Assembly (NCBI GenBank): GCA_947625005.1
Contig: CANQNA010000022.1
Location: 1-14,660 of the forward strand
Source of the DNA: an uncultured Bacilli bacterium
Lineage (GTDB): Bacteria; Bacillota_I; Bacilli_A; RF39; UBA660
Direction of reading: 5' to 3'
Length of the DNA stretch: 14,660 bases
The position numbers and the translations under genes are program-made. Each line of letters begins with the position of its first letter. Position 1 is the stretch's first letter. Shown here piece after piece: positions 7,570 through 14,660 of this stretch. Below the pieces are notes generated by a model, which was not told the DNA's origin, did not search any database, and was given only the letters and a program-made list of their open reading frames with translations.

Positions 7570-7578
7570 TGTTATAAT
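7570..7578 (+). promoter_or_regulatory. Extended -10 promoter of addBA
   Basis: TG-T-TATAAT is a perfect extended -10 element. The -35 position falls in the preceding terminator and is poor (TTTTAG), as is common for extended -10 promoters. The -10 ends 16 bases before the addB ATG, so the leader would be about 10 bases. Confidence 0.55.
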
Positions 7579-7594
7579 TTTTTAGGGTGGTATT

Positions 7595-9883
7595 ATGTTT
7601 AACTTTTTAGAAAACAACAGAATTATTGTTTGTACCAACTTTATGAAAGAAAAGTTTATTAAAACTTTATTAAAAGAAAAAAAAGTTTTAAATATAAAAT
7701 ATCTTACTTTAGAAGAACTCATAGATTTACTTACATTTTCTTTTAATGAAGAAACCATTTTTAAAGTTTCTAAACATTTTAATTTAACTTATGATAATGC
7801 TTTAATGTATTTAAATAATCTTAAATATTTAGGTTATGAAGAAAATAATGATAAAAGAATTCTTTTTTTAGAAGATATTAAAAACTATTGTTTAGATAAT
7901 AATTTATTAAAATTTTCTAATTTTAAGTTTACGAAAAAAATAATAATTGTGGGATATATTTTAAATAATTTTGAAAAAATGGTGTTAAAAAATAATAATA
8001 TTGATTACCAAATAATAGGAAGAGAAAGAAGAAAAAATAATTTAGAGGTTTTGCAATTTAAAACTATGGATGATGAAGTAAACTTTCTTGCCAATAAAAT
8101 TTTAGAGTTAAAAGATAAAGGGGTTAGTCTCGAAAAAATTTATTTAACTAATGTGGATAAGAATTATGATTATGTAATAAAAAAAATATTTAAGCTTTAT
8201 CATATTCCATATAATTCTAAATATGGCAAAAGTATTTATGAAACAGAAGTAGGATTATTTTTTCTCAAACATTTAGAAGAAGATATTGAAAAAACCTTAG
8301 AATTAACTCAAAATGCTTATCCAAACTCTAGTGAAATAATTAATCTTATTATTAAAATTATTAACAAATTTCCTTTTATTGATGATTTTAGGGAAAACAA
8401 AGATATTTTAATTAAAGAGTTTCAAAATACTAATTTAAATAATGTGAAAATTAAAAATGGAGTTAAAGCGATTGATTTAGACAATAATTATTTTAGTGAG
8501 GATGAATACGTTTTTCTTTTAGGATTTAATTTAAATGTTATCCCTCATATTTATAAAGATGAAGATTATTTACAAGATAATATTAAATTTTCTTTTATGG
8601 AAAGTAGTGTTTTAAAAAACAAAATAACTAAAGATATGATTAAAGAACTTATTTTAAGTATTCCTAATTTATTTTTAAGTTATAAAATGCAATATTTAAA
8701 TGAATCTTTTTATCCTAGCAATTTAATTAAAGAAATGGACATAAAAGTTACAGAAGTAAATGAATTTATTTCGAATTATAGTAATTTATCTAATAACTTA
8801 ATGTTGGCAAAATATTTAGATGATTATTATCGTTTTGGTTCAATCAATTCTAATTTCAAAAAGTTATTATTTAATTATCAAGAAATACCATATAACACTT
8901 ATAGTAATAAATATACAAAAATTACTAATTTTAATAAAGATATTACCCTTAGTTATAGTAGTTTAGACAACTTTTATAAATGTTCTTTTAGATATTATAT
9001 TGCCAATATCTTAAAGCTAGATATTTATAGTGAAAACTTTAATCAATATCTGGGAAGTATGTTTCATTATGTATTAGCAAATGAATCTAATAAAAGTGTG
9101 GAGCAATTAGTTTTAGAATATAAAAATAATAATCCATTTAATTTTAAAGAAAAAGAAAAGTATTTTTTAGAAGCTTTAACTCATGAATTAAAATTTATTG
9201 TTGAAACAATTAAAGAACAAGAACATTATAGTAGTTATACAGAAACTTTAAAAGAAAAAGAAATTGTTATTTTAGAGAATGACTTAAAATTTAAAGGATT
9301 TATAGATAAAATTCTTATAAAAAATAATAATGCTGTTATTATAGATTACAAAACAGGTAATATTGATCTAGATTTATCTTTAGTCCCTTTTGGTTTAAGT
9401 TTACAGTTACCTATTTATTTATATTTAGTAAAAAAAGCAAGACACGCAAATATTGTTGGATTTTATTTACAACACATAATAAATAGTAAACCAAGAAGAG
9501 ATTATGGACATAGTTATGAAGAAATCAAAAAAAAGAATTTACGCTTACAAGGATATTCTTTAGGAGAAGTAGATTTATTAGAGGAATTTGATAGTAGTTA
9601 TGCTGATAGTCAGGTTATCAAAGGAATGCGTTTAGGGAAAAATGGTTTTTATCATTATACTAAAGTTTTAACTAGAGATGAAATAAATAAGTTATGTGAT
9701 TTAGTAGAAGAACAAATTAAGAAAGCAAATAAGGAAATTAAGAAAGCTTGTTTTGATATTAATCCTAAAATTGTTAAATTAGAAAATATTGGTTGTACTT
9801 TTTGTAAATTTAAAGATATTTGTTTTAAAACTAAAGCGGATGAGATTTATCTAAATGTAGAAGGGGGTGAAGGAAATGCCTAA
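7595..9883 (+). CDS. addB: AddB/RexB-like helicase-nuclease subunit with Fe-S nuclease domain
   Basis: Partner of AddA in the double-strand-break end-resection complex that loads RecA. The 762-residue protein carries a C-terminal PD-(D/E)XK nuclease domain (about 450-750). SYSSLDNFYKCSFRYY has cluster ligand Cys463, His491 lies in LGSMFHYVL, and the catalytic residues are Asp571 in KGFIDK and Asp584/Lys586 in IIDYKTG. LQLPIYLY (603-610) supplies the QxxxY motif. The C-x2-C-x5-C at 734, 737 and 743 completes the four-cysteine iron-sulphur clamp seen in AddB. The N-terminal half is a degenerate helicase-like region with no Walker A, as in RexB. It is far shorter than the roughly 1100-1170 residues usual for AddB/RexB. 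The ATG has AGGGTGG (7584-7590) at four-base spacing. The overlap with addA supports the assignment. Confidence 0.88.
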   Translation: MFNFLENNRIIVCTNFMKEKFIKTLLKEKKVLNIKYLTLEELIDLLTFSFNEETIFKVSKHFNLTYDNALMYLNNLKYLGYEENNDKRILFLEDIKNYCLDNNLLKFSNFKFTKKIIIVGYILNNFEKMVLKNNNIDYQIIGRERRKNNLEVLQFKTMDDEVNFLANKILELKDKGVSLEKIYLTNVDKNYDYVIKKIFKLYHIPYNSKYGKSIYETEVGLFFLKHLEEDIEKTLELTQNAYPNSSEIINLIIKIINKFPFIDDFRENKDILIKEFQNTNLNNVKIKNGVKAIDLDNNYFSEDEYVFLLGFNLNVIPHIYKDEDYLQDNIKFSFMESSVLKNKITKDMIKELILSIPNLFLSYKMQYLNESFYPSNLIKEMDIKVTEVNEFISNYSNLSNNLMLAKYLDDYYRFGSINSNFKKLLFNYQEIPYNTYSNKYTKITNFNKDITLSYSSLDNFYKCSFRYYIANILKLDIYSENFNQYLGSMFHYVLANESNKSVEQLVLEYKNNNPFNFKEKEKYFLEALTHELKFIVETIKEQEHYSSYTETLKEKEIVILENDLKFKGFIDKILIKNNNAVIIDYKTGNIDLDLSLVPFGLSLQLPIYLYLVKKARHANIVGFYLQHIINSKPRRDYGHSYEEIKKKNLRLQGYSLGEVDLLEEFDSSYADSQVIKGMRLGKNGFYHYTKVLTRDEINKLCDLVEEQIKKANKEIKKACFDINPKIVKLENIGCTFCKFKDICFKTKADEIYLNVEGGEGNA
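9862..9867 (+). promoter_or_regulatory. addA ribosome binding site (decides the start)
   Basis: AGGGGG inside the end of addB lies eight bases before ATG 9876. An in-frame GTG at 9867 overlaps this site and is therefore an unlikely start. The family's typical N-terminus (WTxEQ) begins just after the ATG. Confidence 0.8.
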
Positions 9884-12800
9884 TTGGACAAAAGAACAAG
9901 AATCAGCAATATATGAAGATGGTAAAAATATTATAGTATCTGCAGGCGCTGGTAGTGGTAAAACTGCTGTTTTAACTGAAAGAGTAATAACTAAAGTTAA
10001 AAATGGAACAAACATAAATGAACTTTTAATTTTAACTTTTACTAATGCTGCTGCCCATGAAATGAAAGAAAGAATTAGAGATGCTTTAAGAGAAGCAAAT
10101 TTAGATAATCAACTAGAGTACATTGATAATGCTTATATTACTACTTTTGATAGTTATGCTTTAAGTATTGTAAAAAAATATCATTATCTCTTAAATAAAC
10201 CAAAGCATATTAATATAATTGATGGAACATTTATTGAAGTAAAAAAGAAAGATATTTTAGAAAATATTCTAGAAAATTATTATCAAAAAAGAGATGTAAA
10301 TTTTTTAAAATTAATTAATGATTTTTGTGTAAAAGATGATAAAGAAATTTTTAAATGTCTATTAAGTCTTTATAATAGTTTAGCATTAAAACAAAATTTT
10401 GGCTCATTTTTAGATACCTATGTCAAAAATTTTTATAGTGAAGAACATATAAATAAAACTTTTAATGATTATGTTTCACTTCTAAAAGAAAAAATTAATT
10501 CAATTGAACATTTATTAAAACAATTATCTTATCTTTCCTTTGGAGATTTTTATACTTCCATGCTTCATGCTTTAAATCTTCTACTCTCCAGTGAAAATTA
10601 TGAAGAAATAAAGAATAATGCTAATATAAAATTACCTATTCTGAGAGACGGAGAAGAAAAAGAAAAGTTAATTAAAAATCAAATTAATGATTATTTAAAA
10701 GAAATTAAAAATTTAACAAAAGAAAGTGAAGATGATTTAAAAAAAGAATATTTATCTACTAAAAAATATATAGAAGTAATAATTCAAATTCTTAAAGAAT
10801 TAAACGTTAAAGTACGAAAATATAAAGATTCTATTAATTACTATGAATTTACTGATATTGCCCTTATGAGTATAGATATTCTTAAAAATAATCCTCATAT
10901 TTGTGAAGAGATTAAACAAAGTTATAAAGAAATTATGATTGATGAATATCAAGATACTAATGATTTACAAGAATATTTTATAAGTTTAATTGCCAATAAT
11001 AATGTTTATATGGTTGGAGATATTAAACAATCTATTTATCGTTTTAGAAATGCTAATCCTAATTTATTTAAAGATAAGTATAATAATTATCAAAAAAATA
11101 ATGGTGGTTCTAAAATAGATTTAAATAAAAATTTTAGATCAAGAAAAGAAATATTAAATGATATTAATGTTATATTTAATTTAATCATGGATGATTTTAT
11201 TGGAGGGGCAGAATATAGTGTTAGTCATAAAATGATTTTTGGTAATCAACTTTATGAAGAAGTTGGAAAAAATAAAGAAAATAATAAATTAGAAATATAT
11301 AATTATAATTTTTCCAAAGAAGTAAAGGCAACAAGAGACGAAGTTGAAGCATCTATTGTAGCAGAAGATATTAAGAAAAAAATTGAACAAAAATATTTAG
11401 TTTTTGATAAAGAAGAAAAAATATTAAGGCCTTGTAAATATAAAGATTTTGTAATACTAATGGATAAAACTACTGCTTTTGATATTTATAAAAAAATATT
11501 TGAAAGTCAACAGATCCCTCTTATCTCTTTAAAAGAGGAAAATATTTTAGAAGAAATAGAAATATCTTTATTTAAAAACTTTATTAAACTAATTAATAAG
11601 ATAAAAGAGAAAAATTTTGATCAAGAATTTAAATATACTTTTGTCAGTTTAGCAAGAAGTTATTTATATAATATTAGTGATAATGATATTTATTGGTATC
11701 TAGAAAATAATAAAATATATGAATCTCCTGTTTATAAAGATGCTTTAGAACTTACTTACGGATTAGAAAATACTACTGCACTAGAACTTTTAGATAATAT
11801 TGTAGATAAATGGGACTTTTTCCACAAAATAATTAAAACTAATAATATTGAACATAAAATGATTATCTTAGATTATTTAAGAAATATTTTTGCTGATTTA
11901 AGTAACTTAGGATTTAATTTAAAAGAAATCTGTGATTATTTAGAGAAAGTAGAAAATGATATTGGAGAGATTAAAATACCTAAACTAGCAGAAAATCAAA
12001 ATGCTGTCCAAATTATGACTATTTATAAATCTAAAGGATTAGAATTTCCTATTTGTTATGAAACAGGCTTGTTAAATAAATTTAATATTAAAGAATTAAA
12101 TAGTTTGTTTTTCTTTGATAATTATTATGGAATTATTCCTTCTATTTTTAAGGAAGGAATTGATGCTACATATTTAAAAGAATTAGCAAAACATAAATAT
12201 TTAAAAGAAAATATTAGTGAAAAGATTAGATTATTTTATGTGGCACTTACTCGTTGTCGTGAAAAAATGATTGTATTAGCTGATTTAAAAGATAGTGATT
12301 GTGAACTTGTAAAAGATATTGTAAGCGATGAAATTCGGTTAAAATATAAATCTTTTAATGATATTTTATTTTCTATAAAAGAGAACTTGGCTGAATATAT
12401 AAAAAATATTGACTTAAATAAATTAAATATAAATTATTTACAAAATAAAAAGTTATCTTTAACAGAATTAATTGATAAACAAAAAATAATTGAAATAAAA
12501 GAAGTAAATATTAGAGAAGAGAAAGAAGAGAAAAAACATTATTCTAAAGAAATAAATAAAATAATTAGTAAAGAAGAATATCAAAATATGCAATACGGAA
12601 CTTTAATCCATGAAATTTTAGAAAATTTTGATTTTAAAAATCCAAATTGGGAAAATGTTCCTGAAAATTTAAAAGATAATATTCAAAAATTATTAAATTT
12701 TGATATTTTTAAAAATATTAAAAATGCTGATATTTATTCCGAGTATGAATTTATTTATGAAGAAGATAATCAAGAATATCATGGAATCATAGATTTACTA

Positions 12801-12971
12801 GTAATTTATGATGACCATGTGGATATAATTGATTATAAACTTAAAAATATTGATGATAAAAAATATCTTGATCAATTAAATGGTTATAAAAAATTTATTG
12901 AAAAATTATTAAAAAAAGATACGAATATTTATTTATATTCTATACTAGAAAATATCCTAAAGAAAATTTAG
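9876..12971 (+). CDS. addA: AddA ATP-dependent helicase-nuclease subunit
   Basis: UvrD-type SF1A motor and 3'-strand nuclease of the AddAB complex, which processes broken DNA ends for RecA-mediated repair. The 1031 residues show the ordered helicase motifs: WTKEQ (4-8), Walker A SAGAGSGKT (22-30), LTFTNAAAHEM (53-63), IDEYQDT (355-361), GDIKQSIYRFR (381-391), NFRSR (419-423), MTIYKSKGLEFP (714-725) and LFYVALTRCREK (786-797). The C-terminal nuclease has His912 in TLIHE, Asp973 in GIIDL, Asp986/Lys988 in IIDYK, and Gln1000/Tyr1004. It is about 200 residues shorter than the roughly 1230 of Bacillus AddA. The ATG at 9876 overlaps addB by eight bases, implying coupled translation and matched subunit supply. 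No base-composition break is seen. Confidence 0.96.
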   Translation: MPNWTKEQESAIYEDGKNIIVSAGAGSGKTAVLTERVITKVKNGTNINELLILTFTNAAAHEMKERIRDALREANLDNQLEYIDNAYITTFDSYALSIVKKYHYLLNKPKHINIIDGTFIEVKKKDILENILENYYQKRDVNFLKLINDFCVKDDKEIFKCLLSLYNSLALKQNFGSFLDTYVKNFYSEEHINKTFNDYVSLLKEKINSIEHLLKQLSYLSFGDFYTSMLHALNLLLSSENYEEIKNNANIKLPILRDGEEKEKLIKNQINDYLKEIKNLTKESEDDLKKEYLSTKKYIEVIIQILKELNVKVRKYKDSINYYEFTDIALMSIDILKNNPHICEEIKQSYKEIMIDEYQDTNDLQEYFISLIANNNVYMVGDIKQSIYRFRNANPNLFKDKYNNYQKNNGGSKIDLNKNFRSRKEILNDINVIFNLIMDDFIGGAEYSVSHKMIFGNQLYEEVGKNKENNKLEIYNYNFSKEVKATRDEVEASIVAEDIKKKIEQKYLVFDKEEKILRPCKYKDFVILMDKTTAFDIYKKIFESQQIPLISLKEENILEEIEISLFKNFIKLINKIKEKNFDQEFKYTFVSLARSYLYNISDNDIYWYLENNKIYESPVYKDALELTYGLENTTALELLDNIVDKWDFFHKIIKTNNIEHKMIILDYLRNIFADLSNLGFNLKEICDYLEKVENDIGEIKIPKLAENQNAVQIMTIYKSKGLEFPICYETGLLNKFNIKELNSLFFFDNYYGIIPSIFKEGIDATYLKELAKHKYLKENISEKIRLFYVALTRCREKMIVLADLKDSDCELVKDIVSDEIRLKYKSFNDILFSIKENLAEYIKNIDLNKLNINYLQNKKLSLTELIDKQKIIEIKEVNIREEKEEKKHYSKEINKIISKEEYQNMQYGTLIHEILENFDFKNPNWENVPENLKDNIQKLLNFDIFKNIKNADIYSEYEFIYEEDNQEYHGIIDLLVIYDDHVDIIDYKLKNIDDKKYLDQLNGYKKFIEKLLKKDTNIYLYSILENILKKI

Positions 12972-12980
12972 GATTTTTTT
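12954..12980 (+). terminator. Intrinsic terminator overlapping the addA stop codon
   Basis: A perfect 8-bp stem ATCCTAAA (12954-12961) with TTTAGGAT (12967-12974), a 5-base loop, and seven T residues (12974-12980). The addA TAG stop (12969-12971) is inside the right arm. Confidence 0.93.
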
Positions 12981-13006
12981 AAAGGAAAAATAATATTATT
13001 TATAAC
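12978..13006 (+). promoter_or_regulatory. Candidate promoter of the compact helicase gene
   Basis: TTTAAA (12978-12983), 17 bases, then TATAAC (13001-13006). The -35 overlaps the T run of the addA terminator. A better -10 match, TATAAT at 13010-13015, is too close to the ATG to leave the ribosome binding site in the transcript. Confidence 0.42.
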
Positions 13007-13027
13007 TAATATAATTGAGGGAACATA

Positions 13028-14443
13028 ATGGATGAAATATTTAAAATTAACGGGAACTATTTAGATGAAGATCAACGTAATATAGTTTTAGATAGAAGTG
13101 ATGCTTTATTAGTAATTGCTGGCGCTGGTAGTGGTAAAACTTTTACAATATTAGGAAAAATTAAATATTTAATAAATAAACTACATTATAAAGAAAAAGA
13201 TATATTATGTATAAGTTTAACTAATGATACTGTAAATAATTTAAAAGAAAAATTATTAAATTTAGGATTTGATATTAACGTTCTTACTTTTCATAAATTA
13301 GGATTAAATATTTTAAAAGAATTTAATAAAGATTTAAATATTGTAAGTGAAGATTACTTAAATTTTATTATTGACGAATATTTCTTATCTTATGTGTTAT
13401 TAGACAAGAAAAGAAGAAAAACTTTTTTTAAATATTTAGAATTAGGTTTTAAAGAAAATTTCTTATATTCGAAAAAATATAGTTATTTAAAAAATCTAAT
13501 AAATACATCAATACATTTAATAAAAAATAATAATATTAAATTTACTGAATTATTAAACATAAAAATATTTTTTAACAAATTTATTTTTAAGTATATATTA
13601 GATATTTATTTAATTTATATGAGAGAATTAGAGGGAAGTAGTCTTGTAGATTTTGATGATATGATTATAAATGCTATAGAGATTGTTAATAAGATTAAAC
13701 TAAATTATAAATATATTATAATTGATGAATACCAAGATACAAGTATTGCTAGATATCGTTTGATTAAAGCAATTGTTACAAAAGAAAAATGTAAATTAAT
13801 GGCTGTTGGTGATGATTGGCAAAGTATTTATAAATTTACAGGTTGTGAGTTAAGTATATTTTTAAATTTTAAAAATTATTTTGAAAACAGTAAAGTAATG
13901 TATATGGGTAATACTTATCGTAATAGTCAACATTTAATTAATATAGCAAGTTCTTTTATTAAAAAAAATCCTTATCAAGTTAAAAAAGATTTAAAAAGTC
14001 ACAAAAAATTAGAAAAACCAATAAAAATTGTTTACGAAAAAAATAAAAATACAATAAATAAATTAATAGAAAAAATAAATTCAGATGATTTAATGATTCT
14101 AGGTAGAAATAACTATGATATTAAATCTTATAATTTAAAATTTAATATTAGATATTTAACAGTACATAAGAGCAAAGGCCTTGAAGCAGAAAAAGTTATT
14201 TTAATTAACTTAGAAAATAAAATAGATGGTTTCCCTAATAAAAAGAAAGAAGATAAAATTTTAAATAAAATTGCTAAAAATGTTTGTTTGTACCCTTATG
14301 ATGAGGAACGAAGATTATTTTATGTCGCTTTAACAAGAACTAAAAATGAAGTTTATTTATTAGTAAGAAAACACAATATGAGTATTTTTGTAAAAGAATT
14401 AATTAAAGACTATAAAGATTATATTGAATTTTTAGATATATAA
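13028..14443 (+). CDS. Compact UvrD/helicase IV-like SF1 helicase
   Basis: A predicted ATP-dependent 3'-5' DNA helicase of only 471 residues with every core SF1A motif: LDEDQRNIV (12-20, Q motif), AGAGSGKT (31-38), ISLTND (62-67), TFHKLG (87-92), DFDDMI (208-213), IIDEYQDT (231-238), VGDDWQSIYKF (260-270), NTYRNSQ (295-301), TVHKSKGLE (378-386) and FYVALTR (431-437). VGDDWQSIYKFTG and the TYRNSQ region with NPYQVKK resemble E. coli helicase IV (HelD). The N-terminal domain of that 684-residue protein is absent. Only about 77 residues lie between motifs IV and V, so the 2B domain of UvrD/PcrA (normally over 700 residues in all) is essentially missing. A GAGGG site (13017-13021) precedes the ATG by six bases. 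It lies after addBA but behind a terminator. A repair or replication-fork role is inferred. Confidence 0.88.
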   Translation: MDEIFKINGNYLDEDQRNIVLDRSDALLVIAGAGSGKTFTILGKIKYLINKLHYKEKDILCISLTNDTVNNLKEKLLNLGFDINVLTFHKLGLNILKEFNKDLNIVSEDYLNFIIDEYFLSYVLLDKKRRKTFFKYLELGFKENFLYSKKYSYLKNLINTSIHLIKNNNIKFTELLNIKIFFNKFIFKYILDIYLIYMRELEGSSLVDFDDMIINAIEIVNKIKLNYKYIIIDEYQDTSIARYRLIKAIVTKEKCKLMAVGDDWQSIYKFTGCELSIFLNFKNYFENSKVMYMGNTYRNSQHLINIASSFIKKNPYQVKKDLKSHKKLEKPIKIVYEKNKNTINKLIEKINSDDLMILGRNNYDIKSYNLKFNIRYLTVHKSKGLEAEKVILINLENKIDGFPNKKKEDKILNKIAKNVCLYPYDEERRLFYVALTRTKNEVYLLVRKHNMSIFVKELIKDYKDYIEFLDI

Positions 14444-14461
14444 AAAAAGCACTTATGTGCT
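14442..14461 (-). terminator. Terminator between the convergent genes (mainly for hsp20)
   Basis: Read on the complement, AGCAC-ATAA-GTGCT (14461-14448) runs into seven T residues (14448-14442). The stem starts at the AG of the hsp20 TAG stop. Read on the plus strand, the hairpin follows the helicase stop directly but is followed by AATTTATTT, a weaker T tract, so it may act only partly in that direction. Confidence 0.8.
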
Positions 14462-14660
14462 AATTTATTTCAATTGTTTTTCTTTCTGTTTCTTTCTTTT
14501 CTGGGACAATTATTTCTAAAATACCATTTTCATATTTTGCTTTAATATTTTCTTCTTCAATATCTCCAAGATAAAATGATCTTTCAATTTTGCCATATTT
14601 TCTTTCTTTTTTGATGTAATTTTTAGATTCATCTTTTTCTTCGCTTTCTTCATTTTTTTC
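14460..14660 (-). CDS. Small heat-shock protein Hsp20, C-terminal part (5' end outside window)
   Basis: An ATP-independent holdase chaperone that binds unfolding proteins. My translation of the complement gives the last 66 residues before a TAG stop (14462-14460). The opening is acidic and lysine-rich (about 1-13), followed by YIKKERKYGKIERSFYLG (15-32) and then IKAKYENGILEIIVPEK (39-55). These are the last strands of the alpha-crystallin domain, with the typical NGxLxIxVPK signature. The C-terminal I-x-I anchor is IEI (63-65), used for oligomer assembly. The start and any CIRCE operator lie beyond the window. It converges on the helicase gene with a shared hairpin between them. Confidence 0.93.
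   Translation of the reverse strand, partial: EKNEESEEKDESKNYIKKERKYGKIERSFYLGDIEEENIKAKYENGILEIIVPEKKETERKTIEIN

Noticed and set aside
9867..9875. In-frame GTG at 9867 as the addA start.
   Set aside because: It overlaps the ribosome binding site, and the family N-terminus fits ATG 9876.
7595..9883. The first gene of the pair as a Cas4-like or stand-alone PD-(D/E)XK nuclease.
   Set aside because: The Fe-S cysteine spacing is also Cas4-like, but the length, the degenerate helicase-like N-terminal half and the overlap with addA fit AddB/RexB; no CRISPR repeats are seen.
9945..9965. A 21-base exact match between addA (9945-9965) and the helicase gene (13121-13141).
   Set aside because: It encodes the Walker A loop GAGSGKT in both; shared motif plus codon bias explains it, and the flanks diverge at once.
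13028..14443. A UvrD-like helicase next to nucleases as an anti-phage defence system.
   Set aside because: The neighbours are clear addB and addA housekeeping genes; no effector, toxin, integrase or other defence gene is present.

Overview
The window looks like a piece of chromosome from a very AT-rich, walled low-GC Gram-positive bacterium (Bacillota), perhaps one of the uncultured gut Bacilli / RF39-type relatives of the Mollicutes. The reasons are the extreme A+T bias, strong AGGAGG-type ribosome binding sites, sigma-A promoters, a HrcA/CIRCE operator, Firmicutes-type AddAB, and peptidoglycan genes. Tryptophan is written TGG throughout, and the genes end cleanly with TGA read as a stop, so the standard bacterial code applies rather than the Mycoplasma code. 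The taxonomic placement is inference.

Left end (minus strand, 1-1310): a tetR-family regulator followed by an overlapping RluA-type pseudouridine synthase gene that runs off the window edge. The regulator has a recognisable promoter with a small palindrome next to the -10, suggesting autoregulation.

1360-4885 (plus): a membrane-anchored protein with an Ig-like domain and an NlpC/P60-like C-terminal domain. It is followed by clpB under a textbook sigma-A promoter overlapped by a CIRCE operator. This ClpB has no N-terminal substrate-binding domain. A strong intrinsic terminator closes the unit.

4933-7565 (plus): a tightly packed three-gene cell-envelope operon of a small two-helix membrane protein, a MurE-type Mur ligase with an altered specificity motif, and a VanY-type D,D-carboxypeptidase. 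It ends in a terminator.

7570-12980 (plus): addB-addA, overlapping by 8 bases, encoding a compact double-strand-break-repair helicase-nuclease. Both nuclease sites and the AddB iron-sulphur cysteines are intact. A terminator overlaps the addA stop codon. Then comes a separately promoted, very compact UvrD/helicase IV-like helicase (13028-14443).

Right end (minus, 14442-14660): the C-terminal end of a small heat-shock protein (Hsp20) gene converging on the helicase gene, with a terminator between them.

No intergenic gap exceeds about 125 bases. I see no tRNA, rRNA, CRISPR, insertion sequence or phage gene. The window is mostly housekeeping (protein quality control, cell wall, recombination). 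I do not see a clearly new multi-gene system. The most unusual items are the stripped-down helicase, the MurE motif variant, the truncated ClpB and AddAB, and the extreme compaction of the regulatory DNA between genes.
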